This document shows, one piece after another, positions 51,563-63,159 of a DNA stretch of 64,000 nt (positions are counted from its first letter, which is position 1; each line of letters begins with the position of its first letter). The notes under the pieces were generated by a model that made no database searches, was not told the DNA's origin, and saw only the letters and a program-made list of their open reading frames with translations. The stretch is from Phocoena phocoena (Eukaryota > Chordata > Mammalia > Artiodactyla > Phocoenidae): NCBI RefSeq assembly GCF_963924675.1, contig NC_089236.1, positions 47,214,500-47,278,499 on the forward strand, written 5' to 3'. The translations under genes were made by a program, and so were the position numbers.

Positions 51563-52149
51563 TGATATACTCCCTTCTGAATCTCTTATTTTCCCACCTG
51601 ATTATCTTTCACACGCTCAACTTATTTGCATCTCTGGCTTCCTAACATAACGGCCTGGTGAATCCCCGGCCAGGACTCACACAGCAGTCTGCTGTCCCTC
51701 TGGATGACGGAGCATTGCTAAAGATGCTTCCACAGCTATGCAGATTAGTATTCTTAATTACTCATGACTCTCAGTTGCCAGCTTTAAATTTAAGCTACTT
51801 TATCCAGAAAGGGTGCTGAATGAGCTCATGTCATCATGTTAATAGGTTGGTCAGGTCTCCAGTTGATCTCAGAGATGACTACAGCCAGGGATTCAAACCT
51901 TACCTCATATCATTTCTGATCCCTAAAGACACATTTTTCTAGATGCCTTCCTCAGTTTCTCAGTCTGGCTTCTTCCCACACAGCTGCATTCATGGTACCT
52001 AGTGGCAACCATGCCCGGTGCTTCTAACTCTACCACCAGAGATGGATTGAGTTTAGCTTTCCTGATCCCTAAGTTCAGAAATCCAAGACAGAGCTTTGAT
52101 TGAATCACCTTGGGGCAGATATATATTTCTGGGAGAAGAAACTTGTCAA

Positions 52150-52365
52150 GGGCAGTATTAGATAGTGGTTAAGAATGTATGGGATGTGAAGTAACACACC
52201 TAGAATTCAAAACCTGACCTGTGTGTGACCTAGGACAAGTTTCCATCTTGTGCCTCAATTTCCTTGCCTGAAAAAAGGAGATAATAATTGTACCTACTTC
52301 ATTGCATTTTTATGATGATTAAATAAGTTAATATAAAAAACTTTGACTTGTGCGTGGTTCTGGAT
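52150..52365 (+). mobile_element. MIR
   Basis: TAGATAGTGGTTAAGAATGT, TGTGTGACCTAGGACAAGTT, TTGTGCCTCAATTTCC and TAATAATTGTACCTACTTCA match MIR in order. Confidence 0.85.
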
Positions 52366-52818
52366 ACGTTAATTATCACTGATTGTACAGGTCTTGGGAT
52401 TGAGACAAATATTCACTCACAGTTCACTCACTGTAGCCAAAGAGACAGAGTAATTTAAGAGCACTGAAGCTCACACTTGAGGGATATGCTGAACGTGGAG
52501 GCTGTGGAGTTTTCTAGATGGGGGACACTTTTCCAGAAGAAAGGTTGAGAAGTGCTAGACAGACAAATCATCAGAGGTCTGCTATACAACTATGAAAATG
52601 TATCATCTCCTGTACCAACAGAGGGCCATTCAACAATCCTTTGATGTGCCCTGAATCAGCTCCATCTTGTCTTCCTTCAGTGATTATTCTAAATCTTCCT
52701 CTAATGCTAGACCTCACTCCTCATGTACTTGATCTATATTCTCTAATGACACTCCTTCTGGTGCAAAAGGAAATTATGATTGTCAAGTCTTCACCTTTTC
52801 TTGCTTGGATGTTGCTAG

Positions 52819-53125
<307 letters not shown>

Positions 53126-53176
53126 CCTTCTTTTCCTTTTCTGTTTTGTATTTGAATACTCTCATGTGTGATTTTT

Positions 53177-53386
53177 TTTTTTTTTTTTTTCTTTTCCGGT
53201 ACGCGGACCTCTCACTGTTGTGGCCTCTCCCGTTGTGGAGCACAGGCTCCGGACGCGCAGGCTCAGTGGCCATGGCTCAGGGCCTAGCCGCTCTGTGGCA
53301 TGTGGGATCTTCCCGGACCGGGGCACAAACCCATGTCCCCTGCATCGGCAGGCGGACTTTCAACCACTGCACCACCAGGGAAGCCC
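53177..53386 (-). mobile_element. CHR-type SINE, dolphin-abundant form, with target-site duplication
   Basis: Reverse complement of GGCTTCCCTGGTGG...; poly-T at the left, then CGGTACGCGGACCTCTCACT and ending CACCAGGGAAGCCC. Perfect flanks CTCATGTGTGATTT at 53161-53174 and 53387-53400. Low divergence suggests a fairly recent insertion. Confidence 0.95.
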
Positions 53387-53400
53387 CTCATGTGTGATTT

Positions 53401-54434
53401 TTATTTTAGAAAGTCTAAAGTGCTGAATTTGTAAATTAAATCATGCTATTCCTGTGGTAAAAATACTTCTATTGCTTCTTATTAGACTTTTAACAGCACT
53501 CTGTTCTCTTTCTTGATAGTGTTTTTCATAACTTTTAATTTTCCTTTGGATTGTTAACTTTTTTCTTGTGTGACTGTATCTACTGGTAATAAGTTCTTTT
53601 AGCACATTTCTATTTTATTCCTTATTGTATTCTCTGTCCAGTATAGTGATTACATATAGAAGGTACACAGTATTCATTGAATGATAATTGGCCTACTACA
53701 AGTAATATGTATATACCGTGTTATTTCACATATCTGGCTTTTGCTTATGAGTATCTCTTCCAGAATTTATTTGCTTAGCTAACTCTTTCTCCCCTTTCAG
53801 GATAACTCTCCAAGAAAGATTCTCCAAACCCACAAAAGAGCAAACTATCTCATGTCTATGCTATCACATTATCCTGTGTATATCTCTATTTTATAATTTA
53901 TTATGCTTTATCTATCTGTCTTCATTAATGACAGGGAATGGGTCTCAATCATTTCTTAATCATCTCTTAACACGATGCTTAACATAAACAATCCTCAAAT
54001 TGAACTTTGCTTTGTTCAAGATACAGATTAATCTCCACCTGAATGACAAAACAAATTTTGAATGAATGAAATATTAAGGAATAAATGAATTAAATATTGC
54101 ATTATACCTTTTCTTTAATAATTTCCTAATAATTTGAGCCTAAATGCTTTTCTTATCATTAATTTTGTATACTATTTAGCTACCAATTCAATGTCTTGTG
54201 AAATCTATTAAAATTATTGCCTTGAACTACTATTTTTACCTTGGGAAGTTTAAATTTTGAATGGGTTTTATCTCATTTTTTCATCTCATCAGCTAGAGAA
54301 TGGGGGTTGTCCTATATAATCCCAGAAAATGGCACACATGCATGTAACAAGCATATGTTCATTAGATTCAAGTTGGATAGATTTGAAGTCTGTGTAAATT
54401 CAGAGACATTTAGAATATCTTGTCTACTATTATA
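53401..54434. other. Upstream intergenic DNA
   Basis: AT-rich unique-looking sequence with no gene or clear repeat. Confidence 0.5.
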
Positions 54435-54705
54435 GTTAACTTTTTCTGCATAACAATACAACCCAGAACTTTGTGGTTTAAAAAAAAGAAAAACTCACTA
54501 GTTCATTTATTTTGTGCTTTTATGGGAAGGCTGGGATGGTACTTCTGGTCTGGGTCAGCTCAGCTGGGTTGTATGTTTTACAGCAGCTTTTTTATGTGTC
54601 TGATGATTAACAGATTAGTTCAGCTGGGGTTTCACCAGGCAGTTGTGTTAGCTGTGAATATTCTTGTACATGTTAACTGGTGGACGTATGCAAAACATTC
54701 TCTAG
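54435..54705 (+). mobile_element. Old dispersed repeat, family uncertain
   Basis: TTTTTCTGCATAACAATACA and ACTTTGTGGTTTAAAA, then GTCTGGGTCAGCTCAGCTGG, resemble a common mammalian repeat whose name I cannot fix. Confidence 0.4.
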
Positions 54706-54707
54706 GT

Positions 54708-55066
54708 TATTATGGACTGAATTGTGTCCCCCAAATTCAAATTCACATGTCAAAGTCTAAACACCCAATGTGACAATATTTGGAGATAGAGAATTTAGTA
54801 GATAATTAAGATTAAATGAAGTCATTAAGGTGTGGTCTTAATCTGATAGGACTGGTCAATTTATAAGAAGAGGAAGAGAAAGGAAGGCCATGTAGGAACA
54901 CAGGAAGGAGGCAGCTGTCTGCAAGCTAGGAAGGGTGCTCTCGCTAGAGACCAATCATCTTGATCTTGCACTTCCTAGCCTTCAGAACTGTGAGAAACAA
55001 ATTTTCTGTTGTTTGAGCCACCCAGTCTATGATATTTTTTATGGCAGCCTGAGCAGACTTAGACAC
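54708..55066 (+). mobile_element. MLT1-like solo LTR (ERVL-MaLR)
   Basis: TATTATGGACTGAATTGTGT, ATGTGACAATATTTGGAGAT, TGATAGGACTGGTCAATTTA, TCAGAACTGTGAGAAACAAA and GTTTGAGCCACCCAGTCTAT follow the MLT1 LTR in order. It is non-coding and old. No internal retroviral genes are seen. Confidence 0.7.
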
Positions 55067-55074
55067 TAGGGTAT

Positions 55075-55699
55075 ATACCTAGGAGCAGACTTGCATAATT
55101 GTAGGGTGTACACATCTTCAAATTGATTAGATAAGGTCAATTGTTTTCCAAATTATTATATCAATTTACATTTCAAAAATTGTTCTATATCTGTCATAAT
55201 ACCTGATAATCTGAAACTTTTGAAATTTGGCATCCAGGTGGGTATGAAATGGAAACCAATTGCAGTTTTAATTTACATTTCCTTATTACAAAGTTTGAGA
55301 ATTTTCTCATATGCTTTTTGGCCTTTTGGATTTCCTTCTGTCAAATGTCTACACCTTTGCCCATTAAGAATTGCACCATTTATGTTTTTATTTTTGATGC
55401 ATAGAATTTATTTATGTATTCTGAATACTAATTCTTTGGCAGTTATATTTGTTGAAAATTTATTTCCCCCACTCTGTGGCTTGTATTTTCTTTGGGATAG
55501 TTTTTGATGAGCAGACATTCTTAATTTGAATGTAGTCTAATTCTTATTCTTTTCTTTATAGACTTCTCTTTTTGTGTCTTGCATAAGAAATTTTCCCTAC
55601 CCTAAGAGCACAAAATTATTCTTTAGTTTTTTAAAAAATTTTGATTTTTCCTTTATACATTTAAGTCTTTAATACAGTGGAAACTGATGGTTTTCACAG
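55075..55699 (-). mobile_element. Old L1 (L1M-like) fragment, minus orientation
   Basis: GGTATATACCTAGGAGCAGA, TTGTTTTCCAAATTATTATA and TTGCCCATTAAGAATTGCAC are reversed L1 3'-region landmarks. Any plus-strand frame here is antisense to L1. Confidence 0.7.
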
Positions 55700-55860
55700 C
55701 AGAGAGAGGTGGGTGGGGAGAGGTGGGCAAAGGGAGTGCTACTGGCATCTAGTGGGGTAGAGGTCAGGAATGCTGATAAATATCTTACAATGCACAACAA
55801 AGAATTATCCAGACAAAAATGTCAATAATGCCAAGATTGAGGAATTCTTAGAGTAGTGGT
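55700..55860 (+). mobile_element. MER5-type DNA transposon remnant (hAT-Charlie)
   Basis: GTGCTACTGGCATCTAGTGG, GTAGAGGTCAGGAATGCTGA and CAAAGAATTATCCAGACAAA, AATGTCAATAATGCCAAGAT match MER5A/B. It separates two L1 pieces of the same orientation, so it may have inserted into them. Confidence 0.85.
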
Positions 55861-56345
55861 TTATATAATACAACTTTAACCAGTATTCTTAAATACTTTA
55901 TGTGTGCTTTAAAAGAAAGTATATAATTTTGGGTTCTGTGTTCTATGTGCTTCTTTAAGTTAACCTTGTTAATTTTGTGGTTCAAGCTTTCATAATTTTA
56001 CTGATTTTTTGACTATATGATTTATCATTATTAAGAAAATTGTTACAATCTCTCACTATGTAAATTAGTCTAGTTCTTATAGTTCTGTGATGTCTTGCTT
56101 TAAATAATTTGAGGTCTGTTGTTAGGTGAAACAAGATTAGAACTCATCTGTCTTTCTGGTGATTTGAAATGTTATTTTTAAGTGACTATCACTTTCTCTG
56201 CTAATACATTTTTCCTTAAGTCTATTTTGTCTAATATATTTTTATAAACACATCTGGCTTTTAAAATTTGCTTAGTATTCATCAGTTATAATCCTTACAA
56301 TCCATTTATTTTATCTTTTCAGTGTTGTTATATTTTACGGTGTCT
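55861..56345 (-). mobile_element. L1 ORF2-region fragment, minus orientation
   Basis: TTTAAGTTAACCTTGTTAAT, AATTTGAGGTCTGTTGTTAG and TTTGTCTAATATATTTT correspond to reversed L1 ORF2 interior. Consistent with being the continuation of 55075-55699. Confidence 0.65.
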
Positions 56346-56364
56346 CTGTAAACACTATGGAGCC

Positions 56365-56439
56365 CCCTTCCTCCCTCTCTTCCTTCCTTCCTTCTTTCCT
56401 TCCTTTCTTTCTCTCCCTCTCCCTCTCTCTTTCTTTCTG
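56365..56439. repeat. Pyrimidine tract (CTTC/CTTT/CT)n
   Basis: Almost pure C/T simple sequence at the boundary between two L1 fragments. Confidence 0.92.
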
Positions 56440-56440
56440 T

Positions 56441-56855
56441 TACCAATTGATATGTTTTTTAAATTGTGATAAAATACATATACCACAAAATTTAGCATTT
56501 GTACCATTTTTAAGTGCCCAGTACAGTCATGTTAACTATATGTACATTGTTATGTATCAGATCTCTAGAACCTCTTCATCTTGCAAAACTGAAACTCTGT
56601 GCCCATAAACAACAACCCCCATTTCCCCCTCCCTGCCAGCATCTGGTAACCACATTGTACTTTCTGTTTCTATGAGTTTGACTTCTTTCGATACCTCACC
56701 TGAGTGGAAGGATTTGGTGTTTGTATTTTTGCGACTGGCTTATTCCACTTAGCATAATGCCCTCAAGGTTTACCTATGTTGTAGCATATGACAGGATTTA
56801 TTTCTTTTTTAAGGCTGAATAATATTCCATTGTATGTATGCTCTACATTTTCTTT
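56441..56855 (-). mobile_element. Old L1 3' end, minus orientation, left part
   Basis: ATAAAATACATATACCACAA, TAAGTGCCCAGTACAGTCAT and AGGCTGAATAATATTCCATT are reversed L1M 3' UTR landmarks. It continues at 57815 after an insertion. Confidence 0.8.
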
Positions 56856-57814
56856 TTTCTGAGAGAATATATTTATTATTTTAAATAAATTTTTTCCCCA
56901 AAGTCTTTGGTATGCACTTTGATACAAATAGCACTTACATATGGAGGGAGATGTTAAATAGTTTCAAACAGATGGAAATGAAACATACGTGGAAAACATA
57001 AATTCAGATTCTGTAATAAATAAAGGAACACCACTCCCTATATGTGATAACCAAGTCATACTTAATAATATTCACTTGTCTTGACCAATGAATTTTTCTA
57101 ATACTTTACAAAACAAAAAATAAAAGTTTCTTTAAAAATAATCAAGTTCCTCTTAAGAAGTGAGAATTACCTACAATTGTACTAGACTTAGGCAAAAAAA
57201 TGTTAACACAGCAAACCAGAAACACCATATATGAGATTCTAATGCAAATGTTTGTTCTTTCCCTTTTAAAGGAAAACTATTGAAAATCTTCCCCCAGGTA
57301 GGGGGACCTCAGCAGTACTTTTGAGCGCCTGATTTCTGCTTTGTATAGCCCTAGGCCTGTGGATCACTTTCTCCTGGTCCTCTGCTAGGCTGGGCTGAGC
57401 AGTTGGCTCTTTATATTTAGTCCCCAAAACCCAGTTTGATTGCTTTCTTGTTTGACTTTTACTTTCTCTGCAATTTTATCAACTAGAGAAACAAAATGTT
57501 GCCTTCACTCAGTGCATGGTAGGTAATGCTGCCTACGTTACCTATAAACTTAGTATGGCTTCTCTGGGTGCTTGTTTTGTTTTTACTTGAGAATGCTGTG
57601 AAACTCTTTACTTGACGTCTCCACTGGGAACAGATTTCTCTCATTAGACAGAATCATACTCAACATGATAGCATTGAAAGAGTTGCTCAATTCCCATCTC
57701 CAGACTCTCATCTCCCCTCCATCTTCAGAGCAGTTCAGCTTCTGTTCCCGTTGAGCCCCATGTCATGTGGTATGAATAGTCAGAATTGGACTGTGCCTGA
57801 GTTTTTTTTTTTTT
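56856..57814 (-). pseudogene. Insertion in L1 resembling a processed retrocopy, parent not recognised
   Basis: About 0.96 kb of non-L1 DNA interrupts L1. Left and right L1 flanks both carry ACATTTTCTTT (56845-56855 and 57818-57828), as in a target-site duplication. On the minus strand the insert ends AATAAA (56877-56872), then 13 bases, then A6, as a polyadenylated transcript would. Translating the minus strand gives only short frames broken by stops, so any coding sequence is dead or the insert is mostly 3' UTR. Oddly, 13 T also sit at the right end, 57802-57814, which would be A's at the transcript's 5' end. I cannot name the parent gene. An unknown repeat is the main alternative. Confidence 0.55.
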
Positions 57815-58584
57815 ACCACATTTTCTTTGTCCATTTATCCATTGAATGGACATTTGTGTTGCTTCCACCTCTTAGTTATAGTTAACAATGCAGTGAACAT
57901 GGATGTGCAACTATCTCTTCGAGATCCTGTTTTCAATCTTTTTGGATATATGCCAACGACTGAGATTCCTAGATTACATGGTATATCTATTTTTAATTTT
58001 TTGAGGAATCTTCACACTGTTTCCCATAGTGGCTGTATCATTTTACATTCCCACCAGTAGTGCACAAGAGTTCTGATTTTCTAATTTCTACCAGCACTTA
58101 TTTCCCCCTTTTTAAAAATAGTAGCTATCCTATAGGGTGTGAGGTGATTTCTCATTGGGGGTTCGATTTACATTTTCCTGATAATTAGTGATGTTGAGCA
58201 TCTTTTCATATGCCGGTTAGCCATTTGTATATCTTCTCCGGAGTGTATCTTTCTTGTTAAGTTGTGTGGGTTCTCTGTATTTTCTGGTTATTAACATGTA
58301 TGGTTTGCAAATATTTCCTCCCATTTTGGAGATTGCTTTCATTCTATTGTTTCCTTTGCTGCACAGAAGTTTTTAAGTTTGATGTAGTCCCATTTACCTA
58401 TTTTTCTTGTTGTTACTGTTGTGCGTTTGGTGTCATATCTAAGAAATCATTGCCAAATCCTGAGTTCTGAAACTTTTGCCCTATGTTTTCTTATTTTATA
58501 ATTTTATAGTTTTGGGTTTCACATTAAAGTCTTTAATCCCTTTTGAGGAGTTGCCTTTATTTTAAATCCAGTAGGATACTCTGT
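57815..58584 (-). mobile_element. Old L1 3' region, minus orientation, right part
   Basis: ACCACATTTTCTTTGTCCAT, TTTACATTCCCACCAGTAGT, GTTGAGCATCTTTTCATATG and TTTGCTGCACAGAAGTTTTT are reversed L1 landmarks continuing from 56855. Confidence 0.85.
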
Positions 58585-58799
58585 CTTTTTTTTTCTTTTT
58601 TTTTTTTGCGGTATGTGGGCCTCTCACTGCTGTGGCTTCTCGCGTTGTGGAGCACAGGCTCTGGACGCGCAGGCTCAGCGGCCATGGCTCACGGGCCCAG
58701 CCGCTCCGAGGCATGTGAGATCTTCCCGGACCGGGGCACGAACTCGTGTGCCCTGCATCGGCAGGTGGACTCTCAACCACTGCGCCACCAGGGAAGCCC
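58585..58799 (-). mobile_element. CHR-type SINE nested in L1
   Basis: Poly-T, then TGCGGTATGTGGGCCTCTCA and ending CACCAGGGAAGCC. Flanks share an imperfect ACTCT..GTCTTTT, a probable target-site duplication. Plus-strand frames across it are SINE read-through. Confidence 0.92.
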
Positions 58800-59000
58800 A
58801 CTCTTTGTCTTTTAAATGAGTCATTTAGTCCAATTACACGTACTGTAATCACTAATATTTTTGTTTTATATCTATCATCGTATTTTGTGGTTTTATTTGT
58901 ACCACCTTTTAAATTTTGTACTTTCTTCCCTTGCCTTTTAATATCTATTTATGACTTACCTGAATCAACCAGCACTGTGGTGGCTGCCAAATAATACTCA
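58800..59000 (-). mobile_element. L1 ORF2-region fragment, minus orientation
   Basis: GAGTCATTTAGTCCAATTAC followed by a TATTTTGTGGTTTTATTTGT stretch resembles reversed L1 ORF2. It is probably the same L1 resumed after the SINE. Confidence 0.55.
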
Positions 59001-59517
59001 TCTACTTCCATTATTCTTTCTATATTTACAAGTTGTCATTCCATTGTAAAAAGGGGCTTTTTCTTCTTCCCAAATTATTTATTACTTTATTTAAATCATT
59101 GTAATCCATTTAGTATTCTTATTTTCATGCTAAAATTGGCTGAGATTTGGCAGTTAGAGCCTATTCCAGCTGGTTGCTGTCATATTGACATGCCGCTATC
59201 ATTCTTTGGAGGTTCCTTTATTTTTGGCACAAGATCCAGGTCCATCCTCTGCTTTTCATGTCCCAGTCCTGGAATTAGCTATTTCTACCAGTTCTACCAG
59301 GAATCCCAGTTCTTTGTGGATGATCGTATATAGTAAACCAAGATCTGGATGTTCAATGTGCTCATTGTTATGTATGTCTTGTTGTTTCTAGGCTCTCTCA
59401 GTAAACAAGGTAGGGAATGTATGGGTGTAATACATATTTATAAACAAATAATCAGAAAAAAACATTTGTCACACACAGATTTATGTTCCTATATCTATTT
59501 CCATCTATTTCTAATAT
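59001..59517. other. Old repeat-like DNA, family uncertain
   Basis: TTGACATGCCGCTATCATTC, TGTCCCAGTCCTGGAATTAG and AACCAAGATCTGGATGTTCA look like a decayed dispersed mammalian element, possibly L1/HAL1-derived. I cannot fix the family. Confidence 0.35.
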
Positions 59518-59559
59518 CTAGCTAGCTAGCTAGCTAGCTAAGTAGCTAACTAGCTAGCA
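59518..59559. repeat. (CTAG)n microsatellite
   Basis: About six perfect CTAG-phase units (59518-59540), then imperfect ones. CTAG is self-complementary, so the whole tract is palindromic. Confidence 0.95.
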
Positions 59560-62019
59560 TCTATCTCTCCTGTGAGCATGTATATTTCCATTCCCAATCC
59601 AACAATACCATTGTGTTCATTCTAGCTTAGTTTCGCCACACTCTGTGTTCTGATAATGAAAAACCTGACTTCCATTACGCTCAATGTATTTACTTACTTG
59701 TCCAGTCTTCTTGTATGTGATCAATATCCCCAACATGCTAGCTACCTCCTTGGCCTTGGCTTTCTGCTGTGTTCGCAGACTATGGTCTTGCCACCTCCTC
59801 CTCTGCTGACTGCTCAGCTGACCCCCAGCCCCACTCCACCTCCTGAGACAAACTGCATCCTCAACCCCACCAGTTTCTGATATGTCTTTGAACCCCCAAC
59901 ATACCACCAATTCCTTGACTCCCCTGCTTTCTTCAGCCTTGGCCATGTTCCACAAGCAGCAAAGGAAAGGCAAAGAGGGAGGAGACAGCATGGTCCGGAA
60001 ACTGAAAGCTGGAATTTATCTATGTTTTTAAAGCCCACATCCTAAACCAGGTTTTACTGTTCTGCTTCTGCCTTGAATTTCCCCTTTTCATTTACTTCTT
60101 GGTCTCAGAATATCTTACTTTCTCATCAACTAACGGATGTGTTTAAGAAGATTTTTAAAAATTACTTTATCAAAATTTTTAGTTGTTTTTAAAGTTTGGT
60201 CTGGGTACTCAGTTCTCTGTAAAGCCAGAGACAGAGCTGGAGGTATATATTTAAATGTAATATCTGAGGTTTTAACATTTTAACCAAATGAATGAATTTT
60301 GAAATCGGTATAAGGGCCTGGTTTTTTGAAATTGGGAAAGGAAATCCTATCCTAAGTGACTTTTCCAAAGACATATACTAAAAAATTTGAAAGGAGAGTC
60401 CAGATTTTTGCATGTGTCCTAACTTTCCACTCGTGCTCTTCCTATCTTAATTGCAAAAATAAGCAGAGAGCAATATAATTGCTAGAAGGAGGAGAATAAG
60501 TGTAGGAAGGTATTGAGGATTTTCTACCTCAAATGAACCAAAGTAACTTTCTTGGATTTGCATTTTATTTTTCTTTATTCCACTTTACTAAGAGAAAGTG
60601 TTCCTATGCTAGAAATAAAGATTGAAATCACTGATTGAATAGATGAGATATTTCTTTGTAGAGATAAACTCTGCCTTTTCAGGCATCTTATTTTCTTATC
60701 CTATGACAACGAGAAAATACATGAGAGTCATTTTTTGTGTTCTGTGTGCCATCCTTTATCCAAATATTATCACTATTTTCCCAGATTTATATATTAGGCA
60801 ATTAAAAGGTCATATGGCTAAGCTTTGTAAGTAGTAAAGAGCTATCTAGTTGGAATATTCCACCTGAGACCATAATTGTCTCATACTTCCCAATGTAATT
60901 TTAAATAAGTTAAAAAATATTTCTGCATTTTATCCATGGGATGTGAGAATAAGTCATACTGTGATGGATCTGCACCCATTCCTTCCTGTTCCTCTTTCCC
61001 CTTCCAAGAATTAACTCAGTAGGGTAGCCCAGGTACCTTGGAAAATGCTGACTGCTCCCCAGCAATAGTCCTCAGTTGCCTTAAGCCAGTAGGCACATTC
61101 TTTTAGTCTCTGGATCACTGTCATACGTCCAGGGGTGGTGGGCATGGTCTTTAGGGGTACAAAGAATCTTGGCGTTCCCATTTGTGATGCTTAGACAGAA
61201 GTACATAGTCTCACTGTCTCTACAGGTGGCAGTGGGGGAATGTGGTCCTGACTGCTTCTGGCAGGCATTCAGCAGTCGTGTTGGAAAGGAGACTTGAGTT
61301 GAAGCAGATATCCCAGAGAGCAGAGCAGAAAGAAAAAGGAGTCACCACTAAATCCACCAACAGTGGAGCCTACTTATCTCTGGACTTCCACCTACTGGGG
61401 CTTATAAACCCTTTCTTGATCCTCACAACATAAAAAAGTCCCAAATCACAGAAACATTAAAGAAAAAATCACAATGGAATGAAACCAAACCAACAAAGGG
61501 TATAAATCATGAGAAAAATTTGACTCTGACTAAAGGTAAGAATTAGGACAAGAGTATCCATGCTTTGCAAAAATTGGTCAAATGATAAGAAATCTTTTTG
61601 TAAATAGGCTTTACGATTTTTTTGGTCATAAATGAATAATGAATAACGATAGCTTATTAACTTTTAGATGCATTAAAGATGCATTAAAGGAGCAACACAA
61701 CGGCAGATCCAAAGTGGTTTAGGCAAATTTACCCTTGCAGGAGTGCACAATTAAAAGCTTAGTATCAGCCATTAACATACTCTGGTCACATCACTAATAC
61801 CGCATTTAGAAGTCTAAGATTTTCTTGTTTGTTTTAAGGTCTATCCAGTTAGGGCACAATTCTTTTTTGAGTCCATACCGAATGTGTCTGTAAGCAATTT
61901 TGTGGACGACAAGGAACTTTAAGAGACAAGGTGAATCTAAGCTGGGCCCAGACTTTATCCACATAGCCAGAGATATTAAGGCAGTCTTTTTATTAACAAA
62001 AAATCTTGGCATGAAAATA
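59560..62019. other. Upstream intergenic DNA
   Basis: No recognised gene. A GC-richer patch at 59.7-60.0 kb has open frames of 74-124 codons on both strands but no family I know. A second patch at 60.96-61.43 kb may be an old LTR or retrocopy; not resolved. Confidence 0.45.
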
Positions 62020-62310
62020 CCAGCAGAAAAGACAAATATTGCATTATCCCATTTATATGAGTTACCTAGAATAGGCAAATTCATAGAGACAAAAAATAGA
62101 GTAGAGATTACCAGGGTCTGGGGGGAATGGAGACTGGGGAGTTACTGCTTAATGGGGAAGGCATCTCCGTTTGGGAAGATGAAGTTCTGGAGATGGATGA
62201 ATTGTTGCACAATATTGTGAATGTACTGAATGCCACTCAACAATGGTTAGATGGTAAATTTTATGGTATATATATTTTACCACAATAACCATTGATAACA
62301 CAAAATATGA
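62020..62310 (+). mobile_element. L1 3' end (L1MA/MB-like), plus orientation
   Basis: GAATAGGCAAATTCATAGAG, GAGATTACCAGGGTCTGG, GATGAATTGTTGCACAATAT and GGTAAATTTTATGGTATATA match an older L1 3' UTR. The overlapping 106-codon frame is L1 read-through. Confidence 0.8.
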
Positions 62311-62562
62311 CGCATAAATTCAATTATAAATGCTTCTATATTTTTTCCCCCAACAATGAGAGTCTATGTGGGATGGCCGGCAGGATGAACAGAAGCCGTG
62401 TGCGTGTTCAGGAGGGACCAGGAGAAGCAGCATGTGTCTGGGTCAGGATAGATTCTCTCTTTCCCTTTTAAAAAGGTTTTACTGTTTTATTTACTGTGCA
62501 GAAATTGTCATTAACTGATATGACTTCAAAGCAACTTAGCTTAAAAAAAAGGCTAGACATTT

Positions 62563-62905
62563 TTTGATATCACTTGTATGTAGAATCTAAAAAAATGATA
62601 CAAATGAACTTATTTACAAAACAGAAATAGACTCACAGACATAGAAAACAAACATATGGTAACCAAAGGGGAAAGGGGGGAGAGAGGGATAAATTAGAAG
62701 TTTGGGATTAACAGATACACAGTACTATATATAAAATAGATAAACAAGGACCTACTGTATAGCACAGGGAACTATATTCAATATCTTGTAATAACCTATA
62801 ATGGAAAATAATCTGAAAAATAATATATATATATATTCACTTTTTTGTACACCTAAAAACTAACACAACATTGTAAATCAATTATACTTCAATTTAAAAA
62901 ATGTT
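62563..62905 (+). mobile_element. L1 3' end, plus orientation
   Basis: TGATATCACTTGTATGTAGA, ACAAATGAACTTATTTACAA, GATAAACAAGGACCTACTGT and a tail ACACAACATTGTAAATCAAT. Same type as 45935-46290. Confidence 0.9.
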
Positions 62906-62940
62906 AGACATCAATGTCTAGATTTTAAAATATAATGGAG

Positions 62941-63151
62941 GGCTTCCCTGGTGGCAGCGCAGTGGTTGAGAGTCCGCCTGCCGATGCAGGGGACACAGGT
63001 TCGTGACCCGGTCTTGGAGGATCCCACATGCCGTGGAGCAGCTGGGCCCGTGAGCCATGGCCGCTGAGCCTGCGCGTCCGGAGCCTGTGCTCCGCCACGG
63101 GAGAGGCCACAACAGTGAGAGGCCTGCGTACCGCAAAAAAAAAAAAAAAAA
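62941..63151 (+). mobile_element. CHR-type SINE, dolphin-abundant form
   Basis: GGCTTCCCTGGTGGCAGCGC, GATGCAGGGGACACAGGTTC, GAGCCATGGCCGCTGAGCCT, GCGTACCGC and a long A tail. Flanks AAAATATAATGGAG and AAAATATATAGTGGAG are a near-match target-site duplication. It has an extra AGC in the 5' part relative to the other copies. Confidence 0.95.
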
Positions 63152-63159
63152 AAAATATA

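Noticed and set aside
55220..55507. Hydrophobic 95-codon frame resembling a membrane protein
   Set aside because: It is antisense to an old L1 fragment; the hydrophobicity comes from T-rich sequence.
58543..58852. Arg/Pro-rich frames of 68-96 codons on both strands
   Set aside because: They are read-through of a CHR SINE; near-identical peptides recur at 53.2 and 62.9 kb SINE copies.
59617..60038. Possible protein gene with 124- and 74-codon frames
   Set aside because: Frames on opposite strands overlap, begin and end arbitrarily, and match no family that I know. A retrocopy cannot be excluded but is unsupported.
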